A stretch of DNA of 64,000 bases from an uncultured Litoreibacter sp. (GCA_947493265.1 CANLQL010000001.1:434001-498000), one strand, 5' to 3'; positions 16,537 to 26,266 are shown, counted from the first letter of the stretch. Program-made: numbers and translations. The notes: generated by a model not told the origin, from the sequence alone.

Positions 16537-17856
16537 ATGAAGAATTTGAAGCTGGCATCTGTCAGCGCGCTTACCGTCGCCGCTGCATCTATGGCAAGCA
16601 CCGCACAAGCTGAAGATCTAACGCTGTGCTGGGCCGCTTGGGATCCGGCAAATGCTTTGGTCGAATTGTCCAAGGAATTTGAAAGCCAGTCTGGCCACAA
16701 CATGAGTTTTGAATTCATCCCGTGGCCAAATTTTGCGGACCGCATGCTGAACGAGTTGAACTCAGGCGGCAAACTTTGCGACCTTCTGATCGGCGACAGC
16801 CAATGGATCGGTGGTGGCGCAGAGAACGGTCACTATGTGAAGCTGAACGACTTCTTCGACAAGGAAGGCATCTCGATGTCCGACTTTGCGGATGCGACGG
16901 TTTACGCATATTCGACCTGGCCAAAGGGGACGCCAAACTACTACGCGCTTCCAGCGATGGGGGATGCGAACGGCTGGTTCTACCGCAAAGATTGGTTTGC
17001 ACGCGATGATATCAAAGCAGCCTTCAAAGATGCGACCGGACGTGAACTGGCTGAGCCGAAATCCCAGAAAGAGCTGCTTGAGATAGCGCAATTCTTCCAA
17101 GGTCGCGAGATCGACGGGAAAACTGTCTATGGGGCCTCTATCTTCACAGAACGTGGGTCTGAAGGCATCACGATGGGTGTCACCTCTGCGCTGTATCCTT
17201 GGGGGTTCAAGTATGAAAATACACCCGGCAGCTACGACATGGATGGCGCTGTAAATTCGCCAGAAGCTGTTGAGGCACTTGAGTTCTACAAAGAATTCTA
17301 TGAGACCGCGACACCGCCCGGCTATACGAACAGCTATATGGGTGAAAGCCTTGATGCGTTCAAATCGGGTCAGGTCGCCATGGCGATGAACTGGTTTGCG
17401 TTCTTCCCCGGTCTTTATGCCGATCCAAATACGGGTGGTGATAAGATCGACTTCTTTGTGAATCCTCCGCAAAACCAAGCGGGCTCCACGCTGGGCGGCC
17501 AGGGTATTTCGGTGGTTGCGTATTCCGACAAACAGGACGCGGCGCTTGAATACATCAAATGGTTTGCCAACCCTGATGTGCAGGCGAAATGGTGGTCCCT
17601 TGGTGGGTATTCGGCACATAACTCCGTGCTGAACGATCCAGGCTTCACCGATAGTGCGCCATTTGCAGGTGACTTCCTTGAGGCGATGGGATCCGTGCAG
17701 GACTTCTGGCAAGAGCCGGCTTATGCCGAATTGCTCCTGGCCATGCAAAAGCGTCTGCATGACTATATCGTAGCTGATCAAGGGACAGCCCAAGAGGCGC
17801 TGGATAAGCTTGTCGAAGACTGGACAGAAGTCTTCGAGGACGAAGGCAAACTCTGA
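16537..17856 (+). CDS. ABC sugar/polyol substrate-binding protein
   Basis: A 439-residue periplasmic solute-binding protein of the carbohydrate (family 1) type. It has a Sec signal peptide (about 1-24, AASMASTAQAED). The mature part begins LTLCWAAWDPANALVELSKEFE, then FADRMLNELNSGGKLCDLLIGDSQWIG, typical of the MalE/UgpB-like fold, and has Trp/Tyr-rich segments suited to stacking on a polyol or sugar. It is the first gene of an eleven-gene operon, preceded by two operators and followed by a hairpin. The substrate is not determinable by reading. Confidence 0.9.
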   Translation: MKNLKLASVSALTVAAASMASTAQAEDLTLCWAAWDPANALVELSKEFESQSGHNMSFEFIPWPNFADRMLNELNSGGKLCDLLIGDSQWIGGGAENGHYVKLNDFFDKEGISMSDFADATVYAYSTWPKGTPNYYALPAMGDANGWFYRKDWFARDDIKAAFKDATGRELAEPKSQKELLEIAQFFQGREIDGKTVYGASIFTERGSEGITMGVTSALYPWGFKYENTPGSYDMDGAVNSPEAVEALEFYKEFYETATPPGYTNSYMGESLDAFKSGQVAMAMNWFAFFPGLYADPNTGGDKIDFFVNPPQNQAGSTLGGQGISVVAYSDKQDAALEYIKWFANPDVQAKWWSLGGYSAHNSVLNDPGFTDSAPFAGDFLEAMGSVQDFWQEPAYAELLLAMQKRLHDYIVADQGTAQEALDKLVEDWTEVFEDEGKL

Positions 17857-17899
17857 TCTCCCTGAAGGGAATTCGCGACCCTTCTCACAAGAGCGGCGG

Positions 17900-17920
17900 C
17901 TCCGGACTTTGTGTCCGGAG
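17900..17920 (+). other. Intercistronic hairpin after the binding-protein gene
   Basis: CTCCGGAC-tttgt-GTCCGGAG is a perfect eight-base-pair stem with a five-base loop between the binding-protein and first permease genes, without a T-run. It probably stabilises the upstream message or partly terminates. Confidence 0.6.
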
Positions 17921-17958
17921 TACGCCACCCCTATACCTTCAAGACCGGATTGAGCGAT

Positions 17959-18906
17959 ATGTCTGAAACCCCCGTCACCCGCGCGGCCGCGGCGACACCC
18001 AAGCGGGTCGCGCGCAGGATCAAGGGCCTAAGCGACCGTGCGATTGCATGGATCTTCGTGGCTCCGACGATCTTTCTGCTGCTGGCGATCAATATCTTTC
18101 CGCTGATCTGGACGATCAATCTGAGTTTCACCAATTTCAAAGCCAATCGTATTGGGCGGGAAGTCAAGAATGTCGGACTGCGCAATTACGAGCGTATTCT
18201 GACCGACAGTGACATCTGGCTGAACATGCAGGCCACTGCACACTTTCTGTTCTGGACAATCTTCTTTCAGGTGCTGATCGGCTTCACGCTGGCCTATCTG
18301 ATCAACAAGAAATTCAAGGGCAACGATCTGTGGACGACCATAATCGTGCTGCCGATGATGCTGTCGCCAGCCGTCGTCGGGAACTTCTGGAAGTTTCTCT
18401 ATCAACCGCAAATCGGTTTGTTCAATTACATCGTCGCATTTTTCACCGGCAAAGACCCGTCGAGTTTTGAGATGCTGGGGTCCGTGCAGCTTGCGCCGTG
18501 GTCGATTGTGATCGTGGACACGTGGATGTGGACACCGTTTGTCATGCTGATCTGTCTGGCCGGGCTGCGAAGTATTCCCGACTACATTTATGAGGCGGCA
18601 GAAGTTGATCGGGCTTCCAAGCTTCGGCAGTTCTTTACGATCACGATCCCAATGGTGCTTCCGTTCCTGATGCTTGCCGTCCTGTTCCGGGGCATCGAGA
18701 ACTTCAAGATGTTCGATCTTGTCGTGCAGCTTACCGGCGGGGGGCCGGGTTCCACGACCGAACTGACGTCGATCAACCTTAAACGGGAAGCATTTGAGAA
18801 GTGGCGCACCGGCTATGCGTCCGCCTATGCGATTATCCTCTTCGTCACCGTCTTCGGGCTTGCCTCGATCTATGTGAAAGCCCTGAACAAGGTGAAAGAA
18901 AGATGA
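17959..18906 (+). CDS. ABC transporter permease 1 (MalF/UgpA type)
   Basis: An inner-membrane permease, 315 residues from ATG 17959 (an upstream GTG at 17911 lies in the hairpin and is unlikely). Six membrane segments are seen. The coupling (EAA) loop reads YIYEAAEVDRASKLRQFFTITIPMVLPF near residue 225. It overlaps the next permease start by four bases (ATGA). It pairs with the second permease to form the translocation pore. Confidence 0.92.
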   Translation: MSETPVTRAAAATPKRVARRIKGLSDRAIAWIFVAPTIFLLLAINIFPLIWTINLSFTNFKANRIGREVKNVGLRNYERILTDSDIWLNMQATAHFLFWTIFFQVLIGFTLAYLINKKFKGNDLWTTIIVLPMMLSPAVVGNFWKFLYQPQIGLFNYIVAFFTGKDPSSFEMLGSVQLAPWSIVIVDTWMWTPFVMLICLAGLRSIPDYIYEAAEVDRASKLRQFFTITIPMVLPFLMLAVLFRGIENFKMFDLVVQLTGGGPGSTTELTSINLKREAFEKWRTGYASAYAIILFVTVFGLASIYVKALNKVKER

Positions 18907-19841
18907 GCAGTTTTTCCGTCACAGAGCCGTCCAAACGGTCCAAGTGGTTCGCCGGTACGATGGTCGTGATCTATGCACTGGTCACGATGGTACCGCTGGC
19001 GTGGATCATGTTGACGGGGTTCAAATCCCCGGCTGATGCGATCAGCTACCCACCCAAGGTTGTGTTTGAACCGACGCTTGAGGGGTATGTGAACCTGTTC
19101 ACGACACGGACCCGTCAAACGCCAGAATTTCTCGCGGCGAACCCGCCTGAGACCTGGTATGATGAGATTGTGCGCGAGTACGACATGGTCATCGCGGGCC
19201 CATCGAAATTCGGGGAGCGGTTCCTGAATTCGGTTATCATCGGGTTTGGATCGACTTTCTTGAGTATATTCTTAGGGACGTTGGCGGCATATGCCTTCTC
19301 AAGGTTCAAGATACCGCTCGCCGATGATCTTCTATTTTTCATTCTCAGTACCAGGATGATGCCGCCCATAGCGGTGGCGATCCCGATCTTCCTGATGTAC
19401 CGCCAACTTGGGCTGTCCGACACGCATCTGGGGATGATCCTGCTTTATACTGGAGTGAATATCTCGCTTGCCGTGTGGCTTCTCAAAGGCTTCATCGACG
19501 AAATCCCGTTGGAATATGAAGAAGCAGCTTTGATCGATGGCTACACGCGGTTTCAAGCGTTTTACAAAGTTGTGCTGCCACAGGCGGCAACCGGAATCGC
19601 ATCGACTGCCATTTTCTGCCTAATCTTTGCGTGGAATGAATATGCATTTGCCGTCTTGCTGACCTCGGGCACGGCGCAAACCGCGCCACCTTTCATCCCG
19701 ACCATCATCGGCGTGGGTGGTCTGGATTGGCCAGCGGTCGCCGCAGGGGCCACGATCTTCCTGTTGCCGGTCATGATTTTCACCATCCTGCTGCGTAAAC
19801 ACTTGCTGCGCGGGATCACATTTGGGGCGGTTCGCAAATGA
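18903..19841 (+). CDS. ABC transporter permease 2 (MalG/UgpE type)
   Basis: A 312-residue inner-membrane permease from ATG 18903. The EAA loop is PLEYEEAALIDGYTRFQAFYKVVLP near residue 205. A longer than usual periplasmic segment follows the first membrane helix (TRTRQTPEFLAANPPETWYDEIVREYD). It overlaps the following small gene by four bases, showing tight translational coupling. Confidence 0.92.
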   Translation: MSSFSVTEPSKRSKWFAGTMVVIYALVTMVPLAWIMLTGFKSPADAISYPPKVVFEPTLEGYVNLFTTRTRQTPEFLAANPPETWYDEIVREYDMVIAGPSKFGERFLNSVIIGFGSTFLSIFLGTLAAYAFSRFKIPLADDLLFFILSTRMMPPIAVAIPIFLMYRQLGLSDTHLGMILLYTGVNISLAVWLLKGFIDEIPLEYEEAALIDGYTRFQAFYKVVLPQAATGIASTAIFCLIFAWNEYAFAVLLTSGTAQTAPPFIPTIIGVGGLDWPAVAAGATIFLLPVMIFTILLRKHLLRGITFGAVRK

Positions 19842-20026
19842 GCAATTTCTTCACAGGTCTTCTTCGCCTCCGCCGTGGTCCATGGGAAATGCTGGCCACA
19901 ATCCTCATCGGACTGGGTGTCTTCATGTTGATGCAGCCATTTGCGCTGTGGCTCTACACCTATTCGTTCATCGTCACATTGGTGGGAACCGTGATGTTCA
20001 TCATCGTTTCGCATTTCAAGGAGTAG
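19838..20026 (+). CDS. Small membrane protein in the ABC operon (GlpU-like position)
   Basis: A 62-residue protein with two hydrophobic segments (about 15-35 and 38-58) and a short positively charged N-terminus (LLRLRRGPWE). It starts inside the permease-2 stop, so it is surely translated with the transporter. As I recall it, the rhizobial glycerol importer operon (glpSTPQUV) has a comparable small membrane gene after its second permease; the similarity here is of size, topology and position, not proven homology. A likely role is an accessory subunit of this importer. Confidence 0.8.
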   Translation: MSNFFTGLLRLRRGPWEMLATILIGLGVFMLMQPFALWLYTYSFIVTLVGTVMFIIVSHFKE

Positions 20027-20031
20027 CCCGG

Positions 20032-20391
20032 ATGATGGAGACGACAGCACCAATCCTGCCCGCGCGAGATTTTGATGAGACATCTGGGTTCTATCAGAAA
20101 CTAGGATTTCGAGAGACCGGTCGCTGGGATGAAGGCTATATGATCATGGTCCGGGACAAGGTTGAGGTGCACTTCTTCCTGCATCCAAACCTGGTCCCGA
20201 CTTCCAGTCACCACATGGCCTATATCCGAACAGAAGACGTGGACGGCCTGAGTGATGAATTCACAAAAATCGGGCTGCCCGATAGCGGTATTCCACGCGT
20301 GGAATCTGCCGAAAACAAATCTTGGGAGATGCGCGAGATGGCGGTTGTCGACCCGAACGGAACCCTCCTTCGCATAGGGCAATTCATGTAA
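20032..20391 (+). CDS. VOC-superfamily (bleomycin-resistance-like) protein
   Basis: A 119-residue glyoxalase/bleomycin-resistance-fold protein: ILPARDFDETSGFYQKLGFRETGRW at the start, VEVHFFLHP, and EMAVVDPNGTLLRIGQF at the end. ATG 20032 and 20035 are both possible; AAGGAG lies upstream. Its stop overlaps the ATG of the ATPase gene by one base. A member of this fold inside a sugar/polyol import operon is unusual. It may act on a reactive carbonyl by-product, or be a binding protein; neither is shown. Confidence 0.85.
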   Translation: MMETTAPILPARDFDETSGFYQKLGFRETGRWDEGYMIMVRDKVEVHFFLHPNLVPTSSHHMAYIRTEDVDGLSDEFTKIGLPDSGIPRVESAENKSWEMREMAVVDPNGTLLRIGQFM

Positions 20392-21488
20392 TGGCGCAGA
20401 TACAGATCAAAAACATCCGCAAGGATTTCGGCGATTTTAACGCCGTGAAGGAAAGCTCTTTCACCATCGAGGATGGTGAGTTTTTCATGCTGCTTGGCCC
20501 GTCGGGATGCGGCAAGACCACGACTTTGCGCATGATCGCGGGGCTGGAGCTGCCAACTTCAGGCGAGATCTACCTTGATGGAGAAGAGATCAGCCAGCTT
20601 CCCCCGTCAAAGCGCGATATTGCGTTTGTTTTTCAAATGTTTGCCCTCTATCCGCATATGAATGTTGGCAAGAACCTCAGCTATCCACTTGTCAGCCAAG
20701 GGATGCCAAAGGCGCAGGTCAAAGCGAAGGTTGAAGAGGTTGCCAATATCCTTGGCATTCAGGATATCTTGAAGCGTCCGGTAGGTGGCCTGTCCGGCGG
20801 GGATCGGCAGCGCGTGGCGCTGGGCCGGGCGATTGTGCGCGATCCCAAAGCATTCATGATGGACGAACCACTGGGCGCGTTGGATGCGGAGTTCCGCGAA
20901 CACATGTCGGAAGAATTGCGCGCGCTGCATGACCGGATGAACGCGACCACGGTTTATGTGACCCATGATCAGCTGGAAGCCATGCAAATGGGCGACAAGA
21001 TCGTGGTGATGAATAACGCTGTGGTTGAACAGTTTGGAACGCCTCAGGAAATCTATGACAAACCGGCCACGATGTTTGTTGCAGACTTCATCGGATCACC
21101 TTCGATGAATTTTTTGCGGTTTGACGGCAAGGTCGCGGAAGGTGCTCAAACTGTCGAAATGCACGGGCAGTCATTGAGTGTACCGCGCCAAGCGCAGGGG
21201 GCGTCGGGTCGTCTTGTTTTCGGTGTTCGGCCAGAACATGTAACGCTTTCAGATAGCGGCGCCTATCGCGGTGAAGTTCTGGCGACGGAATATCTGGGCA
21301 CAACGCAAATCATCACGCTTGATACGCCCAATGGAGAATTGAAGGCCCGGATCGATAGTGGGCAGGTGGCGACTGTGGGTGAAAAGGTTGGCCTGGGTTT
21401 TGACGCCAAGACCGTGACGCTATTTGACGAAGCGAATGGTCAGGCCTTGCGCTCGGATCTTAATCGCGAGGTGTTGGCCCATGGCTGA
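20391..21488 (+). CDS. ABC transporter ATP-binding protein 1
   Basis: A 365-residue MalK/UgpC-type ATPase. Walker A GPSGCGKTT is near residue 38, the signature (LSGGDRQRVALGRAI, with D in place of the usual Q) near residue 135, and Walker B AFMMDEPLGALDA. A C-terminal TOBE regulatory region follows (FGVRPEHVTL). ATG 20391 is chosen because the upstream frame lies within the VOC gene. It overlaps the second ATPase gene by eight bases. Confidence 0.93.
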   Translation: MAQIQIKNIRKDFGDFNAVKESSFTIEDGEFFMLLGPSGCGKTTTLRMIAGLELPTSGEIYLDGEEISQLPPSKRDIAFVFQMFALYPHMNVGKNLSYPLVSQGMPKAQVKAKVEEVANILGIQDILKRPVGGLSGGDRQRVALGRAIVRDPKAFMMDEPLGALDAEFREHMSEELRALHDRMNATTVYVTHDQLEAMQMGDKIVVMNNAVVEQFGTPQEIYDKPATMFVADFIGSPSMNFLRFDGKVAEGAQTVEMHGQSLSVPRQAQGASGRLVFGVRPEHVTLSDSGAYRGEVLATEYLGTTQIITLDTPNGELKARIDSGQVATVGEKVGLGFDAKTVTLFDEANGQALRSDLNREVLAHG

Positions 21489-22476
21489 GGTTGTTCTGAA
21501 AAACCTGTCCAAGTCCTTTGGCGCAGATGTTGGGGTCGACAATATCTCCATGACGATCCCGGATGGTGCGTTTGTTGTTCTTCTGGGTCCCACTGGAGCC
21601 GGGAAAACCACGACGTTGCGATTGATTTCCGGACTTGAGAAATCGGATAGCGGGGAGGTTTGGATCGACGGCCGAAATGTCGGGTCAGAGACTCCGGCGC
21701 AGCGGGATGTGGCTATGGTATTTCAGCAGTACTCGCTCTATCCGCATCTGACTGTGAAGGACAATCTGGCCTTTCCGTTGAAATCGCCAATCCTGAACAC
21801 GCCTGCCGATGAGATTGATCGCAAGGTCGCTGAAGTGGCTGAGGTTTTGCAGATCAGCCATAAATTGAACAACAAAGCGACCGAGCTTTCGGGCGGCGAA
21901 ATGCAGCGCGTATCGATCGGGCGTGCGTTGGTCCGTGACCCTTCGATTTACCTGATGGATGAACCGCTCAGCTCTCTCGATGCGAAGCTGAGGACAGACC
22001 TCCGGGTGGAGCTGAAACGGATTCAGGCCAATCTTGGTGCGACGATGCTTTACGTGACCCATGATCAAATTGAAGCAATGACGATGGCCACGCATGTGGG
22101 CGTTCTGAGCAATGGGAAACTGGTTCAATTCGGCACCCCGCGCGAGATTTATGAGGATCCGAACTCCCTGTATGTCGCGAGCCGCCTTGGTCTGCCGCGC
22201 ATCAATATAATTCCCTCTGACATTTTTGGCGGTGTGCCGCCCGGGACCAATCAGATTGGCATGCGACCTGAACATATCACCCAAGGCTCAGGGCAGGAGG
22301 CCGAGATTAAGCGTGTCGAACATCTGGGGGATCAGACACGTTTGCATTTGAACTTGCAGGGCCACGCGATCACGACTTTGGCGGATCCTGAAACCAATTA
22401 CGAGCCGGGGTCTCAGATCAAGATCGCCCCCAAAAACCCGCTTTGTTTTGACGCCGATGGCAACCGTATTCGATGA
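21481..22476 (+). CDS. ABC transporter ATP-binding protein 2
   Basis: A 331-residue second MalK-like ATPase. Walker A reads GPTGAGKTT, the signature LSGGEMQRVSIGRAL, and Walker B IYLMDEPLSSLDA; a shorter TOBE part ends FDADGNRIR. Two different ATPase genes for one permease pair imply a heterodimeric ATPase, as in the glycerol-type (GlpS/GlpT) importers, in contrast to the single MalK of most sugar importers. Confidence 0.92.
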   Translation: MAEVVLKNLSKSFGADVGVDNISMTIPDGAFVVLLGPTGAGKTTTLRLISGLEKSDSGEVWIDGRNVGSETPAQRDVAMVFQQYSLYPHLTVKDNLAFPLKSPILNTPADEIDRKVAEVAEVLQISHKLNNKATELSGGEMQRVSIGRALVRDPSIYLMDEPLSSLDAKLRTDLRVELKRIQANLGATMLYVTHDQIEAMTMATHVGVLSNGKLVQFGTPREIYEDPNSLYVASRLGLPRINIIPSDIFGGVPPGTNQIGMRPEHITQGSGQEAEIKRVEHLGDQTRLHLNLQGHAITTLADPETNYEPGSQIKIAPKNPLCFDADGNRIR

Positions 22477-22486
22477 GGAGAACCCA

Positions 22487-24103
22487 ATGAGCCAATTCAT
22501 CAACACCAAAGAAAATCTGGTTACTGACGCAGTAGACGGGTTGATCAAATCATCAGGTGGCTCTTTGGCGCGGTTGGACGGGTATCCGCATATCAAGGTG
22601 GTTTGCCGTGCAGATTGGGACAAGTCCAAGGTTGCGTTGATTTCGGGCGGCGGATCGGGCCACGAACCGGCCCATGCCGGTTTTGTCGGACGCGGGATGC
22701 TGACTGCCGCCGTCTGCGGGGAGGTGTTCGCCTCCCCCTCAGTTGACGCGGTTCTGGCGGGCATTCTGGCGGTGACAGGCGATGCCGGCTGTTTGCTGAT
22801 CGTGAAGAACTACACCGGTGACAGGCTGAACTTCGGCCTCGCAGCCGAACGTGCGCGGGCCTTCGGCTTGAAAGTGTCGATGGTGGTTGTGGGTGACGAT
22901 ATCGCTTTGCCTGATCTGCCACAGCCACGCGGTGTTGCTGGTACTTTGTTTGTCCACAAGATCGCAGGCGCGCTGGCAGAACAGGGTGCGGATTTGGACA
23001 CTGTGCAAGCCGCTGCCCAGCAAACAATCGAAGCCGCAGCGTCGATTGGCATGTCGCTTGATACCTGCACGATGCCGGGGTCCGAAAAAGAAGATCGCAT
23101 TCCGGCTGGCAAGGCAGAGCTTGGTCTTGGCATCCATGGCGAAGCCGGTGTCGAACAGGTGGTCCATCAAAACGCTGCGCAGGCGATGGATATGATGCTT
23201 GGCAAGTTGGAGCCGCAAATCAGCAAAGACACCCACGCGGTGATCTTGAACAATCTGGGGGGGACCACGCCGCTGGAAATGAGCGTTCTGGCGCAAGAAC
23301 TCGCGAGCAACCCGAAGGCGGTAAACATCAAATATATCGTGGGTCCGGGGGCGATGATGACGGCGCTGGATATGCACGGATTTTCCCTGTCCGTGCTGCC
23401 TGTAACTCCGGACAACGAACCTTTGTTGTTGTCGGATGTTGGCGTGGCTGCGTGGCCCGGCATGAAGAAAATTGGTCCGGTCGCCGTTCAACCCTTGCCC
23501 GATGGTTTGTCCCCGATCCAACCTATTGCGTCAGAGAACCCGAAAGTGCGGGCGTTGATCGAAGAGATATGCGACCTTCTTATTGCGTCAGAAGATGACC
23601 TGAATGCACTGGATGCAAAGTCAGGCGACGGCGACACGGGAAGCACACTGACAACCGCGGCGCAGGCCTTGAAGACATCGCTTGACCGGATGCCGCTTGC
23701 GGATCTGACACAACTGTTCCGCGCGATCAGTAATGAGCTTAGCCAGACAATGGGCGGATCGTCAGGCATTATCCTGTCGATTTTCTTCGGGGCGACGGGG
23801 GACGCTTGTGCCAATGGCAAACCCACCGCTGCAGCGCTTTTGGCCGGTCTTGAGCGGATCAGTGAGGTTGGTGGCGCACAAGCCGGAGATCGGACGATGA
23901 TCGACGCGTTGGAACCAGCCTTGAAAGCGTTGCCGAATGGTCTTGCGGCGGCGGCTCAAGCTGCGCGAAAAGGCGCGGACGACACCGCTTCGATTGGCCG
24001 TGCCAAAGCAGGACGGTCCTCCTATGTGCCAGAGGAAAACTTGCTTGGTCACAATGACCCCGGAGCGGAAGCTGTCGCGCGGCTGTTTGAGAAGTTGGCC
24101 TGA
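22487..24103 (+). CDS. Dihydroxyacetone-kinase-family kinase (fused DhaK-DhaL)
   Basis: A 538-residue ATP-dependent kinase with both halves in one chain. The DhaK half (about 1-330) shows GGGSGHEPAHAGFVG and, near residue 215, GLGIHGEAG, whose His in characterised DhaK proteins binds the ketone covalently. The DhaL half (from about 350) shows the Mg-ATP motif KSGDGDTGSTL and MGGSSGIILSIFF. Known members phosphorylate dihydroxyacetone or four-carbon ketoses such as erythrulose. Here it presumably phosphorylates the keto product of the imported compound. ATG 22487 is preceded by GAGGAGAACCCA. Confidence 0.93.
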   Translation: MSQFINTKENLVTDAVDGLIKSSGGSLARLDGYPHIKVVCRADWDKSKVALISGGGSGHEPAHAGFVGRGMLTAAVCGEVFASPSVDAVLAGILAVTGDAGCLLIVKNYTGDRLNFGLAAERARAFGLKVSMVVVGDDIALPDLPQPRGVAGTLFVHKIAGALAEQGADLDTVQAAAQQTIEAAASIGMSLDTCTMPGSEKEDRIPAGKAELGLGIHGEAGVEQVVHQNAAQAMDMMLGKLEPQISKDTHAVILNNLGGTTPLEMSVLAQELASNPKAVNIKYIVGPGAMMTALDMHGFSLSVLPVTPDNEPLLLSDVGVAAWPGMKKIGPVAVQPLPDGLSPIQPIASENPKVRALIEEICDLLIASEDDLNALDAKSGDGDTGSTLTTAAQALKTSLDRMPLADLTQLFRAISNELSQTMGGSSGIILSIFFGATGDACANGKPTAAALLAGLERISEVGGAQAGDRTMIDALEPALKALPNGLAAAAQAARKGADDTASIGRAKAGRSSYVPEENLLGHNDPGAEAVARLFEKLA

Positions 24104-24117
24104 ATGATTGGACGCAG

Positions 24118-25176
24118 ATGACCACAGACCAAGGATCAAACCCGAAACCCACCGCCCATGATGTGGCGCGCGAAGCGCAGGTCAGCTTGGCGACGGTTGA
24201 CCGTGTTTTGAACAATCGCGATGGCGTGCGTGAGGCCACTGTGAAGCGGGTGAATGGTGCGATTGAAAAACTTGGATATGTTCGTGATCTGACCGCTGCA
24301 AATCTGGCCCGAAAACGCACATACCAATTCGTCTTCGTGCTTCCGGATGGTCAGGGGCAATTTCTGACAGGGCTTCGCAAATCAATCACCGAAGCAGTGG
24401 AAAACGCGCTTTATGAACGGATTTCGGCGCGTACGATCCTGATCTCCAGCCGCAATCAGGTGGCGCTGACCAAACAACTAAAGGCGCTTGACCCTGACGA
24501 AATCGACGGGCTTGCGATTATGGCGCATGAAACACCGATCGTGCGTGACACCATCGCGCGGCTAAAGAAAAGCGGTGTCGCTGTGGTGTCCATTGTCGCC
24601 GACCAACCAAATTCCGAACGTGATCATTTCGTAGGTTTCGACAATGTCTATGCAGGCCGAACCGCAGCCACTTTGTTGGGGCGTTTTGTCGGGCCGCGTG
24701 AGGGGAAAGTCGCTGTTGTCGTCACCTCGATGCATGCGCGCGATATGATTGAGCGCCGGCTGGGTTTTGATAGTGTCATGACGGAGCAGTTTCCAAACCT
24801 GACGCCGCTTCCCAGTATTGAAGCTTATGATGACGCTGATACAGCGCGCGACCTGACCCGTCGATGTCTCAGCGAGAATGACGACGTGGTTGCGGTGTAT
24901 TCCGTCGGCGCAAGTGTGCGTGGCGTAGCTGATGCGCTGCTCAGTTATGATGCGCCACAGCGTTTGATCTGCGTTGATCATGAGCTTACCGAAAATTCTC
25001 GGGAACTTCTGGAGCAAGGTGTTTTGGACGCCGTCATCAATCAAAACACAGGGCATCTGGCGCGAAGTGCGCTGCGGGTTATGCGGGCGAAATGTGACAA
25101 CGCGCCGGTTCTAGCGTCGCAAGAACATATCCGAATTGAAGTCTTGATCCGCGAGAACTTACCCAGACGCCCCTGA
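24118..25176 (+). CDS. LacI-family transcriptional regulator
   Basis: A 352-residue regulator with an N-terminal helix-turn-helix (residues 12-60; TAHDVAREAQVSLATVDRVLNNRDGV) and a periplasmic-binding-protein-like sensor domain. It is embedded in the operon it probably controls, so autoregulation is likely. The two 18-base operators at 16416-16462 have the central CG expected for this family. The hinge helix is LTAANLARKR. Confidence 0.93.
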   Translation: MTTDQGSNPKPTAHDVAREAQVSLATVDRVLNNRDGVREATVKRVNGAIEKLGYVRDLTAANLARKRTYQFVFVLPDGQGQFLTGLRKSITEAVENALYERISARTILISSRNQVALTKQLKALDPDEIDGLAIMAHETPIVRDTIARLKKSGVAVVSIVADQPNSERDHFVGFDNVYAGRTAATLLGRFVGPREGKVAVVVTSMHARDMIERRLGFDSVMTEQFPNLTPLPSIEAYDDADTARDLTRRCLSENDDVVAVYSVGASVRGVADALLSYDAPQRLICVDHELTENSRELLEQGVLDAVINQNTGHLARSALRVMRAKCDNAPVLASQEHIRIEVLIRENLPRRP

Positions 25177-25209
25177 CCATTCATCACGACAAACCCTGGA
25201 GGACACCTC

Positions 25210-26265
25210 ATGAAAAATATCAAAGGACCCGCATTGTTTCTGGCACAATTTGCTGGCGATGAGGCACCGTTTAATTCTTGGGATGCAATCACGAAATGGG
25301 CCGCGGATTGTGGATACAAGGGTGTTCAGGTTCCAAGCTGGGATGGCCGCTTGTTTGATCTGGCAAAAGCTGCCGAAAGCAAAACCTATTGCGATGAATT
25401 CAAAGGCCAGGCCGGTGAGAACGGCATAGAGGTGACCGAGCTTTCGACCCATCTTCAAGGCCAGCTTGTTGCCGTGCACCCGGCCTATGACGCAGCATTT
25501 GACGGTTTCGCGGACCCATCGGTTCATGGCAACCCAAAGGCGCGGCAGGAATGGGCGGTCGATCAGGTGATGAAGGCCATTTCGGCATCGGCCAATATGG
25601 GGATCAAAAACCACGTCACGTTCTCTGGGGCATTGGCGTGGCCTTACGTCTATCCGTGGCCACAACGTCCTGCTGGACTTGTTGAAACAGCCTTTGATGA
25701 ACTTGCTGCGCGCTGGCGTCCGATTTTGGATCATGCGGACGCACATGATGTGAACATCTGCTACGAAATCCACCCTGGCGAGGACCTGCATGACGGCATC
25801 ACCTTTGAGATGTTTTTGGATCGCGTAGACGGCCACGCACGCTGCAATATGCTTTACGATCCATCGCATTACGTCCTGCAATGCCTCGATTATCTCGACA
25901 ATATCGATATCTACAAAGACCGGATCAAGATGTTCCACGTCAAAGACGCGGAGTTCAATCCGACCGGTCGGCAAGGTGTCTATTCAGGGTATCAACCTTG
26001 GGTGGATCGTGCGGGTCGGTTCCGGTCTTTGGGTGATGGGCAGGTTGATTTCAAAGCGATATTTTCGAAGCTTGCCGCGATGGATTTTGATGGCTGGGCC
26101 GTTGTCGAATGGGAATGTTGTCTGAAACATCCTGAGGATGGTGCGCGCGAAGGGGCGCAGTTCGTCAAAGATCACATCATCCGCGTGACGGAACGGGCCT
26201 TTGATGATTTTGCCGATGGTGGCACCGATGAAGCTGCAAACCGGAAAATGTTGGGGATTTCTTGA
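25210..26265 (+). CDS. Sugar phosphate isomerase/epimerase (AP_endonuc_2 TIM barrel)
   Basis: A 351-residue xylose-isomerase-like TIM barrel. Metal-binding residues expected of the family are visible in order: Glu in CYEIHPGED, Asp and His in LYDPSHYVLQ, His in MFHVKDAEF and Glu in VVEWE. It is preceded by a GGAGG ribosome site. It lies one base before the dehydrogenase gene. Probably isomerises or epimerises a keto sugar or its phosphate in the same pathway; exact reaction unknown. Confidence 0.88.
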   Translation: MKNIKGPALFLAQFAGDEAPFNSWDAITKWAADCGYKGVQVPSWDGRLFDLAKAAESKTYCDEFKGQAGENGIEVTELSTHLQGQLVAVHPAYDAAFDGFADPSVHGNPKARQEWAVDQVMKAISASANMGIKNHVTFSGALAWPYVYPWPQRPAGLVETAFDELAARWRPILDHADAHDVNICYEIHPGEDLHDGITFEMFLDRVDGHARCNMLYDPSHYVLQCLDYLDNIDIYKDRIKMFHVKDAEFNPTGRQGVYSGYQPWVDRAGRFRSLGDGQVDFKAIFSKLAAMDFDGWAVVEWECCLKHPEDGAREGAQFVKDHIIRVTERAFDDFADGGTDEAANRKMLGIS

Positions 26266-26266
26266 G

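Noticed and set aside
16762-17928. 388-residue antisense frame across the sugar-binding protein gene
   Set aside because: Lies wholly opposite a well supported gene; the long frame reflects GC-biased codon use.
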